A DNA stretch of 38,715 nucleotides from Candidatus Cloacimonadota bacterium (GTDB taxonomy: Bacteria > Cloacimonadota > Cloacimonadia > Cloacimonadales > Cloacimonadaceae): the NCBI GenBank assembly GCA_028681035.1, contig JAQUJJ010000020.1, positions 1 through 38,715 of the forward strand, written 5' to 3'. Position 1 is the first letter of the stretch, and each line of letters begins with the position of its first letter. The notes under the pieces are model-generated. The model did not search any database. It had not been told where the DNA came from and worked only from the letters and a program-made list of their open reading frames with translations. The position numbers and the translations under genes are program-made. Of this stretch, positions 23,756 to 32,700 are shown one piece after another.

Positions 23756-24271
23756 ATGATCAAAGAAAAAAGTCGTAAGGGTAGCAAGGCTAAAGTTATT
23801 ATTATACTGTCAGTTGTGATAATCATAGTAGCAGCTATATTGATAGTTCCAAGGTACAATCGCCATCTTAAGAATAGCCGCGCCAAAGAGGTACGCACTG
23901 CGTTGGACGACCTTCGTTTAACAATAGATCAGATTTGGAAAACAAGTGGTACAATAAGCGGAATTACTCTGGAAGGTGCGATACAAAAGGCTAACATAAG
24001 CGATAAAACCACCAACAAATGGCAGCTTGTAGTTTCATGGAAACTTGTGGATGTATATACTACCGAGATGGTGGATAAGTTAAAAAACGTTTCCACAAAT
24101 CAGATGGCGTATGTATCCCCCTATAAGCTGATTATGGCGGTTGCCAAAGCTGGTAACCCAGTAGGAGAAGGCACAAAAGTGTGGTACTATGGCGACACCA
24201 ATGCATATCATGGTTTTGGTGTTGATGAACAAGTAGAGCCGGATTGGTCGTCTATATTCCCTAATCCTTAA
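23756..24271 (+). CDS. Pilin-like single-pass membrane protein
   Basis: The 171-residue product starts with a basic stretch (MIKEKSRKGSKAK), a very hydrophobic helix (VIIILSVVIIIVAAILIVP, about residues 14-32) and a continuing amphipathic helix (NSRAKEVRTALDDLRLTIDQIW), then a small mixed domain with VWYYGDTNAYHGFGVDEQVE and a C-terminal PDWSSIFPNP. This layout is that of type IV pilins and pseudopilins, but the prepilin peptidase motif (G-F-T-L-x-E) is absent. It could be a non-processed minor pseudopilin-like protein or an unrelated anchored protein. AAGGAG lies 11 bases before the ATG, slightly far. The next gene follows after 34 bases and is probably co-transcribed. Confidence 0.55.
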   Translation: MIKEKSRKGSKAKVIIILSVVIIIVAAILIVPRYNRHLKNSRAKEVRTALDDLRLTIDQIWKTSGTISGITLEGAIQKANISDKTTNKWQLVVSWKLVDVYTTEMVDKLKNVSTNQMAYVSPYKLIMAVAKAGNPVGEGTKVWYYGDTNAYHGFGVDEQVEPDWSSIFPNP

Positions 24272-24305
24272 GGAAGATTTCTTTAATATCATAAAGGAAG
24301 TGATA

Positions 24306-26009
24306 GTGGTAAAAAGAATTGTCCTATTTGGCATTTTAGCGATGCTTGTCTGGAGCTTGGTAGCCGCAGAAAGCGGTTTTACCTCTGAGTCCGTATTAGC
24401 AGTGGAATCTGTATGGATGAGTGAGTCCGCTGCCCAGGCAGGTGATTTTGACTTAGGTTTCTTTCATTCCATGATAGATTACTATATTAAAGTTCCCAGC
24501 TTTAACTATCAGGTTATGCCTAAAGCAGATGTGGATGAGTTTCAAGCAAGTGCCAGAAGCTTGAAATCTGTAAATTCCAAAAACATGACAGAGGCGATGG
24601 ATCAGACTGTTATTCCCATGATTTTAAAAGTACTGTCCGACCCAGATATTCAAAAAGCAAGACTGGATGAAGCACGTGACACTGTAAGCACAGAGCTGCT
24701 TGTTAAGCAAAAAGCAGAGCTTTATGGCTTGTCTAATGTACTTATATCTCAGTTGCTCGATGCCGGATACTTGTACCTACCATATATTTCAAATATCCAA
24801 AAGAGCTATCGTAAATCCACCCACAAATACACTGTGGAAGGGGGCATCCTGTGGTATCGCATCCATATCAATGCCGATGGCGTTGCACGGCTGATTTTCA
24901 GGCAGGCGGATGCCGCCACCGGTAAGGGACGCTCAGATGCAAACAAACCTAAGGTGTTTAGCACTTTCAGGCATGGCGAACAAGTAATCCAAACTACGCC
25001 AGAACAATATGCCAAATACTATGCCGTGCGAATCCTGCTGGAAAACCTAAGGCTACAAATGCGGAAGAATCCCGAATTTGCACTGGGAGCACGGATTAAT
25101 GAACGCCTGCCCCACAAGATGTTTAGTGCAAAGATAGGACGGCGTGAAGGGGTGCACCTGGATGATAAGTTTCACATCGTTCAGTTTTCTGAAGATAGCG
25201 ATGGTAACTTGAGCCAGACTAAAATTGGATTTGCCAGGATTGTAAATACGGCTGATAATAGAACCCTTGAAAAGAGTGATGCCAATTCACTTGCTCAGGC
25301 ATATTATTGTAATGGAAATTCTGAAACGGCTTATTTAAGAGAGCAAAAAAGCACGGGACTTGATATGAATATCTCGGCAGGCTCCAGATTTGGCTTGGAT
25401 GTCCCCAAAGCTGCTGGAATAGTTAATCCCACGACCTCTCTTCTAGATAAAGACATTAGTAAAGCGTTTGTACTGGATGCAGGCTTTCACTATAATATGG
25501 CTCCCATCTGGGGCATTAAGCAGCTTTTTATAGACCTAGAGTTTGCCTACAGCCTTCCTATTGCGGATTATACTACATCTTCCAAGAGTACTTCGTCTCA
25601 TATTGCTACCCTCTACACAGGTTTAAGTAAGAAAATCTGGTTTGGCAGGAATGCTGTTACCTTCTTTGGCAAAGGTGGGTTCGACAGTTTTGCAGCAAAA
25701 GCTAAACAGGATGACAAGAAACTGTCTTTGTCCGCTACTTCCATGGGTGCCAAACTGGGATTGAATTACACCTATTTGCTTAGCCCCAAATGGATGTTCA
25801 ATGTAGATTTGGATCATAAGTTTGGCACCGCACCCATAGCCTCCAGCCTCAAATATGACGGGAACAAGATAAGCGTGAGCGGTAGCTTGAAAGATGCACA
25901 CAAGGACATCAATTTAGGCGGGACGCAAGTAAAGATAGGGCTGTCGCGTAGCCTTGAGCTTAATCCCTTCAATATTGGGAGATGGCTGAACAAGTATAAG
26001 AAACACTAA
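24306..26009 (+). CDS. Putative outer-membrane beta-barrel protein of unknown function
   Basis: Read from GTG 24306 the product has 567 residues, a signal peptide (VKRIVLFGILAMLVWSLVAAES), a helical N-terminal half (about 40-200) and a C-terminal half (about 375-567) of alternating hydrophobic/aromatic strands (QLFIDLEFAYSLPI, IATLYTGLSKKIWFG, AKLGLNYTYLLSPKWMFNVD), typical of an outer-membrane barrel. GTG 24306 is chosen because AAAGGAAG ends five bases upstream; an in-frame GTG at 24300 overlaps that site. It lies 34 bases after the pilin-like gene and before a terminator, so the two form a bicistron. Family not recognised. The last residues (NIGRWLNKYKKH) are not the usual aromatic barrel end. 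Confidence 0.6.
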   Translation: MVKRIVLFGILAMLVWSLVAAESGFTSESVLAVESVWMSESAAQAGDFDLGFFHSMIDYYIKVPSFNYQVMPKADVDEFQASARSLKSVNSKNMTEAMDQTVIPMILKVLSDPDIQKARLDEARDTVSTELLVKQKAELYGLSNVLISQLLDAGYLYLPYISNIQKSYRKSTHKYTVEGGILWYRIHINADGVARLIFRQADAATGKGRSDANKPKVFSTFRHGEQVIQTTPEQYAKYYAVRILLENLRLQMRKNPEFALGARINERLPHKMFSAKIGRREGVHLDDKFHIVQFSEDSDGNLSQTKIGFARIVNTADNRTLEKSDANSLAQAYYCNGNSETAYLREQKSTGLDMNISAGSRFGLDVPKAAGIVNPTTSLLDKDISKAFVLDAGFHYNMAPIWGIKQLFIDLEFAYSLPIADYTTSSKSTSSHIATLYTGLSKKIWFGRNAVTFFGKGGFDSFAAKAKQDDKKLSLSATSMGAKLGLNYTYLLSPKWMFNVDLDHKFGTAPIASSLKYDGNKISVSGSLKDAHKDINLGGTQVKIGLSRSLELNPFNIGRWLNKYKKH

Positions 26010-26033
26010 TCCTTTTCCTTGTCCAAAATAGAT

Positions 26034-26061
26034 GCCGGTGCTTAGTCGCCGGCTTTTTTTT
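26034..26061 (+). terminator. Rho-independent terminator of the pilin-like/barrel bicistron
   Basis: GCCGG (26034-26038) pairs with CCGGC (26049-26053) over 10 nt and is followed by eight Ts. Confidence 0.75.
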
Positions 26062-26175
26062 AGTTATACCATCCGAGTGCCATACAAGCCTGTAACACAT
26101 GTTTGCCAGATTATGATTGACAGCTTTTAGCTTTCCTTAAAAAGTAGATTATCTTGATATAGATGAGGTAGATAG

Positions 26176-27285
26176 ATGATTCCTAAGATTCCAGTTTTAA
26201 ACGATGTGATTAGCTCTATGAAGAAGATAAACATAGGTGAGCTTAAGATAAACATCCCCATTATTCAGGGTGGCATGGGTATAGGTGTGTCCTTATCCAG
26301 CCTGGCTTCGGCAGTTGCCAACGAAGGTGGAGTAGGCACCATTTCTGCTGTCGCTCCCGGTTTTAGAGAGCCAGATTTCCTCACCAACTTCCGTGAGGCT
26401 AATATGCGCGCCCTTGCCAATGAAATCCGCAAAGCACGTGAACTTACTAAAGGTATATTGGCTGTGAATATCATGGTTGCCTTAACGAACTTTGCCGATA
26501 TGGTGCAGACTGCCATCAAAGAAAAGATTGATATAGTTATCGCCGGAGCGGGCTTGGCACTTAACCTGCCAGAATACCGTCCATCCGATAGCAAAACCAA
26601 GCTGGTGCCTATTGTTTCCACGGACAGGGCTTTGAATATCATTATCCGCAAATGGCTGAAAGGCTATAATTGCCTGCCTGATGCTGTAGTACTGGAAAGC
26701 CCATACAGCGGCGGACACCAAGGCGTGAAGATGGATGAGGTTGGCACCGCAGAGTTTGATTTGGAACAGCAATTGCCAAAGGTTCTTGCGCTGCTGAAAG
26801 AATATGAAGAGCAATATGACAAGAAAATCCCAGTCTTTGTAGCGGGCGGAGTGCAGACGGGTGCGGACATTAAGAAGTTTGTGGAGATGGGCGCAGCCGG
26901 TGCACAGATTGGCACCCGCTTTATCACCACGGACGAGTGCGATGCCAGCATGGAATTTAAGAACCAATATCTGAATGCCAATAAACCGGAAGACATCGTG
27001 GTGATAAAAAGCCCCGTAGGAATGCCTCTTAGGGTGCTGAAAACCAAGTTTGTGCAAAGCATTATGAACGGCGAGAAGAAACCCATTGCCTGCTATTTTA
27101 AGTGCCTGCATACTTGCGATTACAAGGTGGTGTCCTTTTGCATTGCACAAGCCCTTATTAATGCCCAAGAGGGTAAAGTGGATGAAGGCGTTTGCTGCTC
27201 TGGTGTTAATGGCTATAAGAATAACGAAATCGTAAGCGTGCACAAAGTGTTCGAACAAATTAAGGAAGAATACCAGCAAGGCTAA
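26176..27285 (+). CDS. Nitronate monooxygenase / FabK-type flavoprotein
   Basis: The 369-residue protein has the 2-nitropropane dioxygenase/FabK TIM-barrel pattern: IIQGGMGIGVSLSSLASAVA near the N-terminus, AGAGLALNLPEY, the SGGHQG segment with the family histidine, and the FMN phosphate-binding part FVAGGVQTGADIKKFVEMGA then AQIGTRF. It uses FMN to oxidise nitronates or, in the FabK branch, to reduce enoyl-ACP; the two cannot be told apart here. A C-terminal extension of about 70 residues has several cysteines (CYFKCLHTCDYK, CCSGVNG), which could bind metal. Start ATG 26176 has GAGGT six bases upstream; the in-frame ATG at 26218 has none. Monocistronic between two terminators. Confidence 0.82.
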   Translation: MIPKIPVLNDVISSMKKINIGELKINIPIIQGGMGIGVSLSSLASAVANEGGVGTISAVAPGFREPDFLTNFREANMRALANEIRKARELTKGILAVNIMVALTNFADMVQTAIKEKIDIVIAGAGLALNLPEYRPSDSKTKLVPIVSTDRALNIIIRKWLKGYNCLPDAVVLESPYSGGHQGVKMDEVGTAEFDLEQQLPKVLALLKEYEEQYDKKIPVFVAGGVQTGADIKKFVEMGAAGAQIGTRFITTDECDASMEFKNQYLNANKPEDIVVIKSPVGMPLRVLKTKFVQSIMNGEKKPIACYFKCLHTCDYKVVSFCIAQALINAQEGKVDEGVCCSGVNGYKNNEIVSVHKVFEQIKEEYQQG

Positions 27286-27312
27286 AGCTTAGCTTTATCT
27301 TGGTAATAGATT

Positions 27313-27347
27313 AAAGAGCTTGGGAGAGATAATCTTCCAAGCTCTTT
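27313..27347. terminator. Bidirectional terminator between convergent genes
   Basis: AAAGAGCTTGG (27313-27323) pairs perfectly with CCAAGCTCTTT (27337-27347) over a 13-nt loop. A/T ends on both sides suit the flavoprotein gene (+) and the LamG-like gene (-) that converge on it. Confidence 0.8.
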
Positions 27348-27369
27348 ATAATATTATGTGGGCAGCGGA

Positions 27370-29220
27370 TTATTTCGCCAGAGTAATCCTTTTTGTTTGC
27401 TTGAAATCTCCAGCTTCGAAGCTTAGCAGATAAACTCCGCTGGGAAGGTCTTTGGCATCCCAAACTAAGGTATTGCGTCCGGAAGTTTGCTTTGGATAAC
27501 TCCACTGCTTAAGCATCTGCCCCTTAAGGTTGAACACCTTCATCTGCACATCTGCACTTTCCTTTATGGAATAAGCGATATTTATGGAAGGATTAAAGGG
27601 ATTGGGGTAGGTGCTGCTTATCCCTGTGATAATCGGCAGCTCGGGAACAGTAACATCTCCATTGGGTTGATAAACTACCGTAACAGGTCCATAGAGAGAC
27701 GTGCTGCTATCCAAATTCAGGCATTGCAGCCAATAATAGTAGGTTCCGTTTTCACTAAGTTCGGTATCCGTAAAATCGTAATAGGACATCCCTGAACTGT
27801 TATTGGCAGGGATAAGGGAACTGATTTGAAGAGCATTATTTAGCTCCTTACTTATGTTTCGCAGCAAATAAAACCCTGAAACACCCGTCTCAGATTGGGT
27901 AATCCACTGCAAGCGTACATTATTTTCCAGTGTTAAAGCACCCAGGAAAGAAGACAGCTCAATAGGCAGCGAACTCTCGTCATTATCAAGAGTCCCAAGC
28001 GTGTAGAATCCATTATGTGTAACGGAGGTAAGTGAGCTTCTGGTAAATGATATTACCTTGCCATTTATCGTCGCTACGCTGTCTATTACGGTAAAATTGT
28101 TCTTGCTGTCGTTGCGAAATAGCAGACAGTACTTATTCCCTGAAGGATTTATGTCACTCAAACCCAAATCATCAAGATCAAAACTGAATTTGGCATCTAA
28201 GATACCAATTATATTTAAGAACCACTCACGTTTTAATCTGTAAAAATCAGGATAAGTACTGCTGTTGGGATTGAAGGTTGCAGCTATTCCTTCCGCATTA
28301 TCGTGTCCGGCTCTTATTCTGGCAGCAGCAGCCTTGTAATCTCCTTTTATGGTTAACCCGCCCGATTCCTTGGTTTGAGTTGTGGGGGAAGCACTCACCG
28401 CTAACTCAAACATATTAGTATAGTGTTCGGGGCTGGCTGTGCTGGCAACAGTAATTGCGTATTTGGTTGAGAGATAGCTCTCTACAGCTTTGCGCTCGGT
28501 TTCCGATAAATACCGATTGTACATAATCACTTCTGCCACCCAACCTTTAAAACGGTTGTTTATGCCAGTTGCCATGTATCTTCCAATTGACGCACCAATA
28601 TAAGCATTTAAATGTGACTTTCTTGTTGTTTCGAGCATATTCAAGCCACGCAAGCCACCATTGATATAGGTATCGTTCCCCAGCGTGCTCGAATGCCTCA
28701 AGCTTACGATAATAGGCTTTTCTTGTGCTGTATAAGTATCCATTTTCATATTATAGTCGTTGCTATAATGGGCATGGGTAAAGGTATCATTTACTCTCCA
28801 CCCGACATGTAGGTTTTTGTATGCAGCGGGGTCGGTGCCACCCAAAATATAGTGATTGGCGGGACTGCTTGCTGCTCTTCTCGCCACCACAAAGATACTA
28901 TAGTTGCTACTCACTATGATGCTGCCATCGTAGTTTAAGTAAGCACCTGTTGCGCCTACTTTACCGGCAAATTCAATAGCTGGTTTTCCATTCACGATAC
29001 CAGTTTTGTATAGGGGCTGAATAGCCGTGGAATCCTGACTAGCATTATGCCCGGTACCACTTTGGTCTGTCCAGCTACTAACGGGATCGTTGTTGCTAAG
29101 GCTTTCTGCGTTTGCATCCAGCCACATCTGTAAACCGCTGCTTACACCACCGGGACCTGCTGCGAACAAGAATGTAGCTAAGGCAGCCGACATCAATAAT
29201 GTTATTAACTTGCTTTTCAT
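27370..29220 (-). CDS. Secreted LamG/concanavalin-like protein with type IX-like sorting domain
   Basis: The 616-residue product has a signal peptide (ends about residue 20, TFLFAAG), then a concanavalin A/LamG-like domain (about 28-255; LQMWLDANAESLSNNDPVSS at the start and FKGWVAEVIMYNRYLSETER near the end, the usual closing strand of this lectin-like family). A beta-rich middle (270-410) follows, then a module beginning LPIELSSFLGAL with VRLQWITQSETGVSGFYLLR, and a C-terminal sorting domain (STYPNPFNPSINIAYSIKE to KQTKRITLAK). It is predicted to be exported and attached or released at the surface and to bind glycans. GAGGA precedes the ATG. It is divergent from the C25 peptidase gene. Confidence 0.82.
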   Translation of the reverse strand: MKSKLITLLMSAALATFLFAAGPGGVSSGLQMWLDANAESLSNNDPVSSWTDQSGTGHNASQDSTAIQPLYKTGIVNGKPAIEFAGKVGATGAYLNYDGSIIVSSNYSIFVVARRAASSPANHYILGGTDPAAYKNLHVGWRVNDTFTHAHYSNDYNMKMDTYTAQEKPIIVSLRHSSTLGNDTYINGGLRGLNMLETTRKSHLNAYIGASIGRYMATGINNRFKGWVAEVIMYNRYLSETERKAVESYLSTKYAITVASTASPEHYTNMFELAVSASPTTQTKESGGLTIKGDYKAAAARIRAGHDNAEGIAATFNPNSSTYPDFYRLKREWFLNIIGILDAKFSFDLDDLGLSDINPSGNKYCLLFRNDSKNNFTVIDSVATINGKVISFTRSSLTSVTHNGFYTLGTLDNDESSLPIELSSFLGALTLENNVRLQWITQSETGVSGFYLLRNISKELNNALQISSLIPANNSSGMSYYDFTDTELSENGTYYYWLQCLNLDSSTSLYGPVTVVYQPNGDVTVPELPIITGISSTYPNPFNPSINIAYSIKESADVQMKVFNLKGQMLKQWSYPKQTSGRNTLVWDAKDLPSGVYLLSFEAGDFKQTKRITLAK

Positions 29221-29485
29221 CTGATTTAATCCTCGTGTATTAAGTTGGTGAGTTATTCACTTGCTAAAGCGTTTAAGCCTTACTATCCATTCAATTTAGA
29301 TACAAACTCATACATATTGCGGCAGTGTAATCTATGGCTGTGGGATGTCAAGAAGTTTCTTTTAGCAAAAGATATATGTTTACGCTATACTTACATGGTT
29401 ATGATTTCACTGTGAAGTTAATTGCTTACGTCGCAGAACTACTTTAATATTGCAGACTGTCAAAGGCTGTGTTCCCTTGCTTGAA
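29221..29485. other. Left part of the divergent region between the LamG-like and C25 genes
   Basis: The 534-base gap between 29221 and 29754 contains no gene. The first half is AT-rich with no recognised motif; the long palindrome at 29486-29548 lies in the middle; the rest runs to the ribosome site of the C25 gene. Confidence 0.4.
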
Positions 29486-29548
29486 TTGCCCTATCATTGC
29501 CCACTCATTGCCCTCCACATGGACAATGGGTGGGCAATGATAGGGCAA
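29486..29548. repeat. Long palindrome, copy 2 (28-bp stem)
   Basis: Arms 29486-29513 and 29521-29548 pair with two mismatches over a 7-nt loop. The outer stem is TTGCCCTATCATTGCCCAC. It shares the core with 8971-9027; mismatch positions differ between copies. It lies 206 bases before the C25 peptidase ATG. Confidence 0.8.
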
Positions 29549-29754
29549 TAGCAGTAAGGTGTCCTTAGAAACATCCTTAGGATTACTTTCACTTTTTACC
29601 GTAAAGCAGGTACATTTTATCGCTCTGACAATATGGGTAAATACTATTTTTGCTATAACTTACTGATAGTATAGGAAAAGGCAAGAACATGATAACTAAG
29701 GAACATTCCTTGCATATAACACTACACAGAAGACAATAATTGATAGGAGACTAT

Positions 29755-32700
29755 ATGTTACGTATGCGTATTAGCTTGGTAACGATGCTTATAGCATTGC
29801 TACTTGTAAGCACGTTCAGTTTTGCAGCCACGGCTCGCAAAGTAAACTTTTCCAACACAGGAAACAAGGCAGAACTCGTAAACAATAACGATTACGGTTT
29901 TGATTTACAATTCAAGCTTCAGGATTATAGCCTGGAAGAAATACAGACAAAAGCTGGCAAATTTGACCAGCTAAGCATAGACGGCTTTGGCTTTAGCAAC
30001 CGCATCGGCGAGCCTAAATTGCCGGTTTACAGCAGATTAATCTCTGTACCGATTGGTGCAAAGGTGGAATTCGAGTTTGTAACCAAGAATCAATTGACCA
30101 TCAACAAAAACGATGCAAAGCTGCTTAACAGGATTATTCCTGCTCAGGCTTCAGTATCCAAATCAGCTAATCCTGATTTTTTGCCTTTCGAGATAAAAAA
30201 CGATATCTATAGCCGTAACGAGTTTGCGGATACTAACCTTTTTAGCGTGGAAGAGCTTGGGATCATGCGCGGAGTACGGGTATTCCGTATCATCTATGAA
30301 CCCATTGGCTACAATCCCAGCAGCGGAGAAATAAAGGTGTGCAGCAATGCCTACATCAAAGTGAACTTTGCCGGCGCAAATATGGCAGCTACAAAAGACA
30401 TGATAGCAAAAACTGCCTCTTGGGAATTTGACAAGCTATACAGCCAAGCACTATTCAACTGGAATGATGACACTCGCACCCAATTGGTACGCCATCCCAC
30501 CAAGATGGTCATCCTCTGCCCCACAGCTTACACCAGCAACATTCAGACCTATGTGGATTGGAAGACCCAACAGGGATTTATTGTAAACGTAGTCACTGTT
30601 GGTTCCGGTGCTATGGTAGCGAACACCACTACAGCCATCAAAGCCTATATGCAGAACTTGTGGGATACTGCCACTACAGCAAATCCCGCACCCACTTATC
30701 TGCTCATCATTGGCGATGAATCTGGCACTATCGCAGTCGCCGCCAATACCGGTGCCACCGATTCGCACGTAACAGACCTCACCTACGTGCGCTTGAACGG
30801 TACGGATTACATGCCGGAAATGTACCACGGGCGTTTCTCTGTTTCCAGCACTACCGAACTTGCCAATATTATTTCTAAAACCATTACTTACGAAAAGACC
30901 CTGATGCCAGACCTTAGTTATCTGGGCAAAACGGTTCTTATCGCCGGAGTTGATAGCAGTTTTGCCCCCACCCATGGCAACGGAGCCATTAACTATGCCA
31001 CCACAGAGTATTTTAACGCTACTCACGGCATCACTTCGAATAACTACCTTTATCCGGCTTCCGGCAGCAGCTCCTCGTCTATCCTTGCCAATGCCAATGA
31101 AGGCAGAGGTTTCATTAACTACACAGCCCATGGTAGCCAAACCTCGTGGGCAGATCCCAGCTTCACGGTTTCCAATGTTAACTCTATGACCAATACTAAC
31201 AAGTATGGTTTGATGGTTGGTAACTGCTGTATCACCAACGAATTTGACTACTCCAGCCCTTGCTTCGGTGAAGCAATCATCCGCAAAGCCAATGGCGGCG
31301 GAGTTGCCTATATCGGCGGTATCAACAGCACCTATTGGGACGAGGATTACTATTGGGCAGTTGGCTACAAAACCTCCATCAACGGTACTGCCCCTGCTTA
31401 TAATGCCAGCAAGCTTGGTGCCTATGACGGCTTGTTCCACACCCACAGCGAGGCTTACTCAAACTGGGTAACCACTACAGGTGAAAATGTCTATATGGGC
31501 AACCTGGCTGTGCAACAGAGCGGAAGCTCCCTCTCAGATTACTATTGGGAAATCTACCATATTATGGGTGATCCTTCGTTGATGACCTATTTGGGCGTTC
31601 CTACCGTAAATGCAGCTACCTACCCCAGCACTGTTTTGATGGGTGCAACCTCCATTACTGTTACTGCTGCTCCCTACTCCAGAGTGGCTCTCACTATGGG
31701 CGGAGTTAATTATGGAACGGCACTTGTGCCCGCAGGTGGTTCGCTTACTTTACCGATAACTCCCTTTGCAAATACCGGCACTGCTCAGTTGGTTTTCACT
31801 GCTCAGAATAAGATTACCCGTATCGAAAGCGTTACTATTGCCCCCAATAGTGGAGCGTATCTTGGCGTTGCTGCCAATACCTATAACGATACCAATAACA
31901 GTGTGGCAGAATACAATGAAACCGGTAGATACACCACTACCTTCGAGAACATTGGTTCTATCGCTTCCGGGACAGCTACAGCCACCTTAAACTGCGCAAC
32001 CGCAGGCATTACCATCACAGATGGCACAGAGAGCATAGCCTCTATTGCTGCTGGAGCTTCAGTTGTTAAAACCAATGCTTTCAGCTTCACGGTTGCCAAT
32101 AACATAGTGAACCAGCTTTCTGCCGCCTTTACTATCACAATGGTTAGCGGAAGTGACACTTGGACACATAACTTTAACCAAGTGTTCAACGCCCCTGCGC
32201 TCAGCTTTGGCACGATGACGATTAGCGACCCCACTGGCAATGGCAATGGCAAGCTTGATCCAGGGGAAACCGTTACCATTACCATGCCTTTGAACAATAC
32301 CGGTGCTGCTGCATCCCCCGCGGGAAACGCAACACTTAGCTGCGCTACCACTGGCATTACTGTAAATACAGGCACGGCAAACTATTCTGCTATCGCTGCA
32401 ACTGGTAGTACCAGCCTTAGCTTTAGCATAACGGCTGCTTCATCTGTTACTATTGGAACCGTAGCCAGCCTGGTATTCAATACCACAGCCGGTGCATATA
32501 CTGCCAACAAGACTGCAACCAGCACTGTTGGTATTATATTGGAAGATTTCGAGTCAGGTAACTTCAGTGCTTATCCTTGGGTTCAAGGCACTACTCCCTG
32601 GGTAACAGTTAACACTGGTGCCTATGCTGGAACTTATGCAGCCAAGAGCGGCACTATAAGCAACAGCAGCTCCACTACCATGGAAACTACCCGCATTCTC

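Noticed and set aside
26482..27279. 265-codon frame antisense to the flavoprotein gene
   Set aside because: The opposite strand encodes a clear FMN-dependent enzyme with conserved motifs; no ribosome site for the antisense frame.
30451..31446. 331-codon frame antisense to the C25 peptidase
   Set aside because: The sense strand carries the catalytic motifs. The antisense frame is a by-product of codon use (few stops opposite Ala/Thr/Asn-rich coding).
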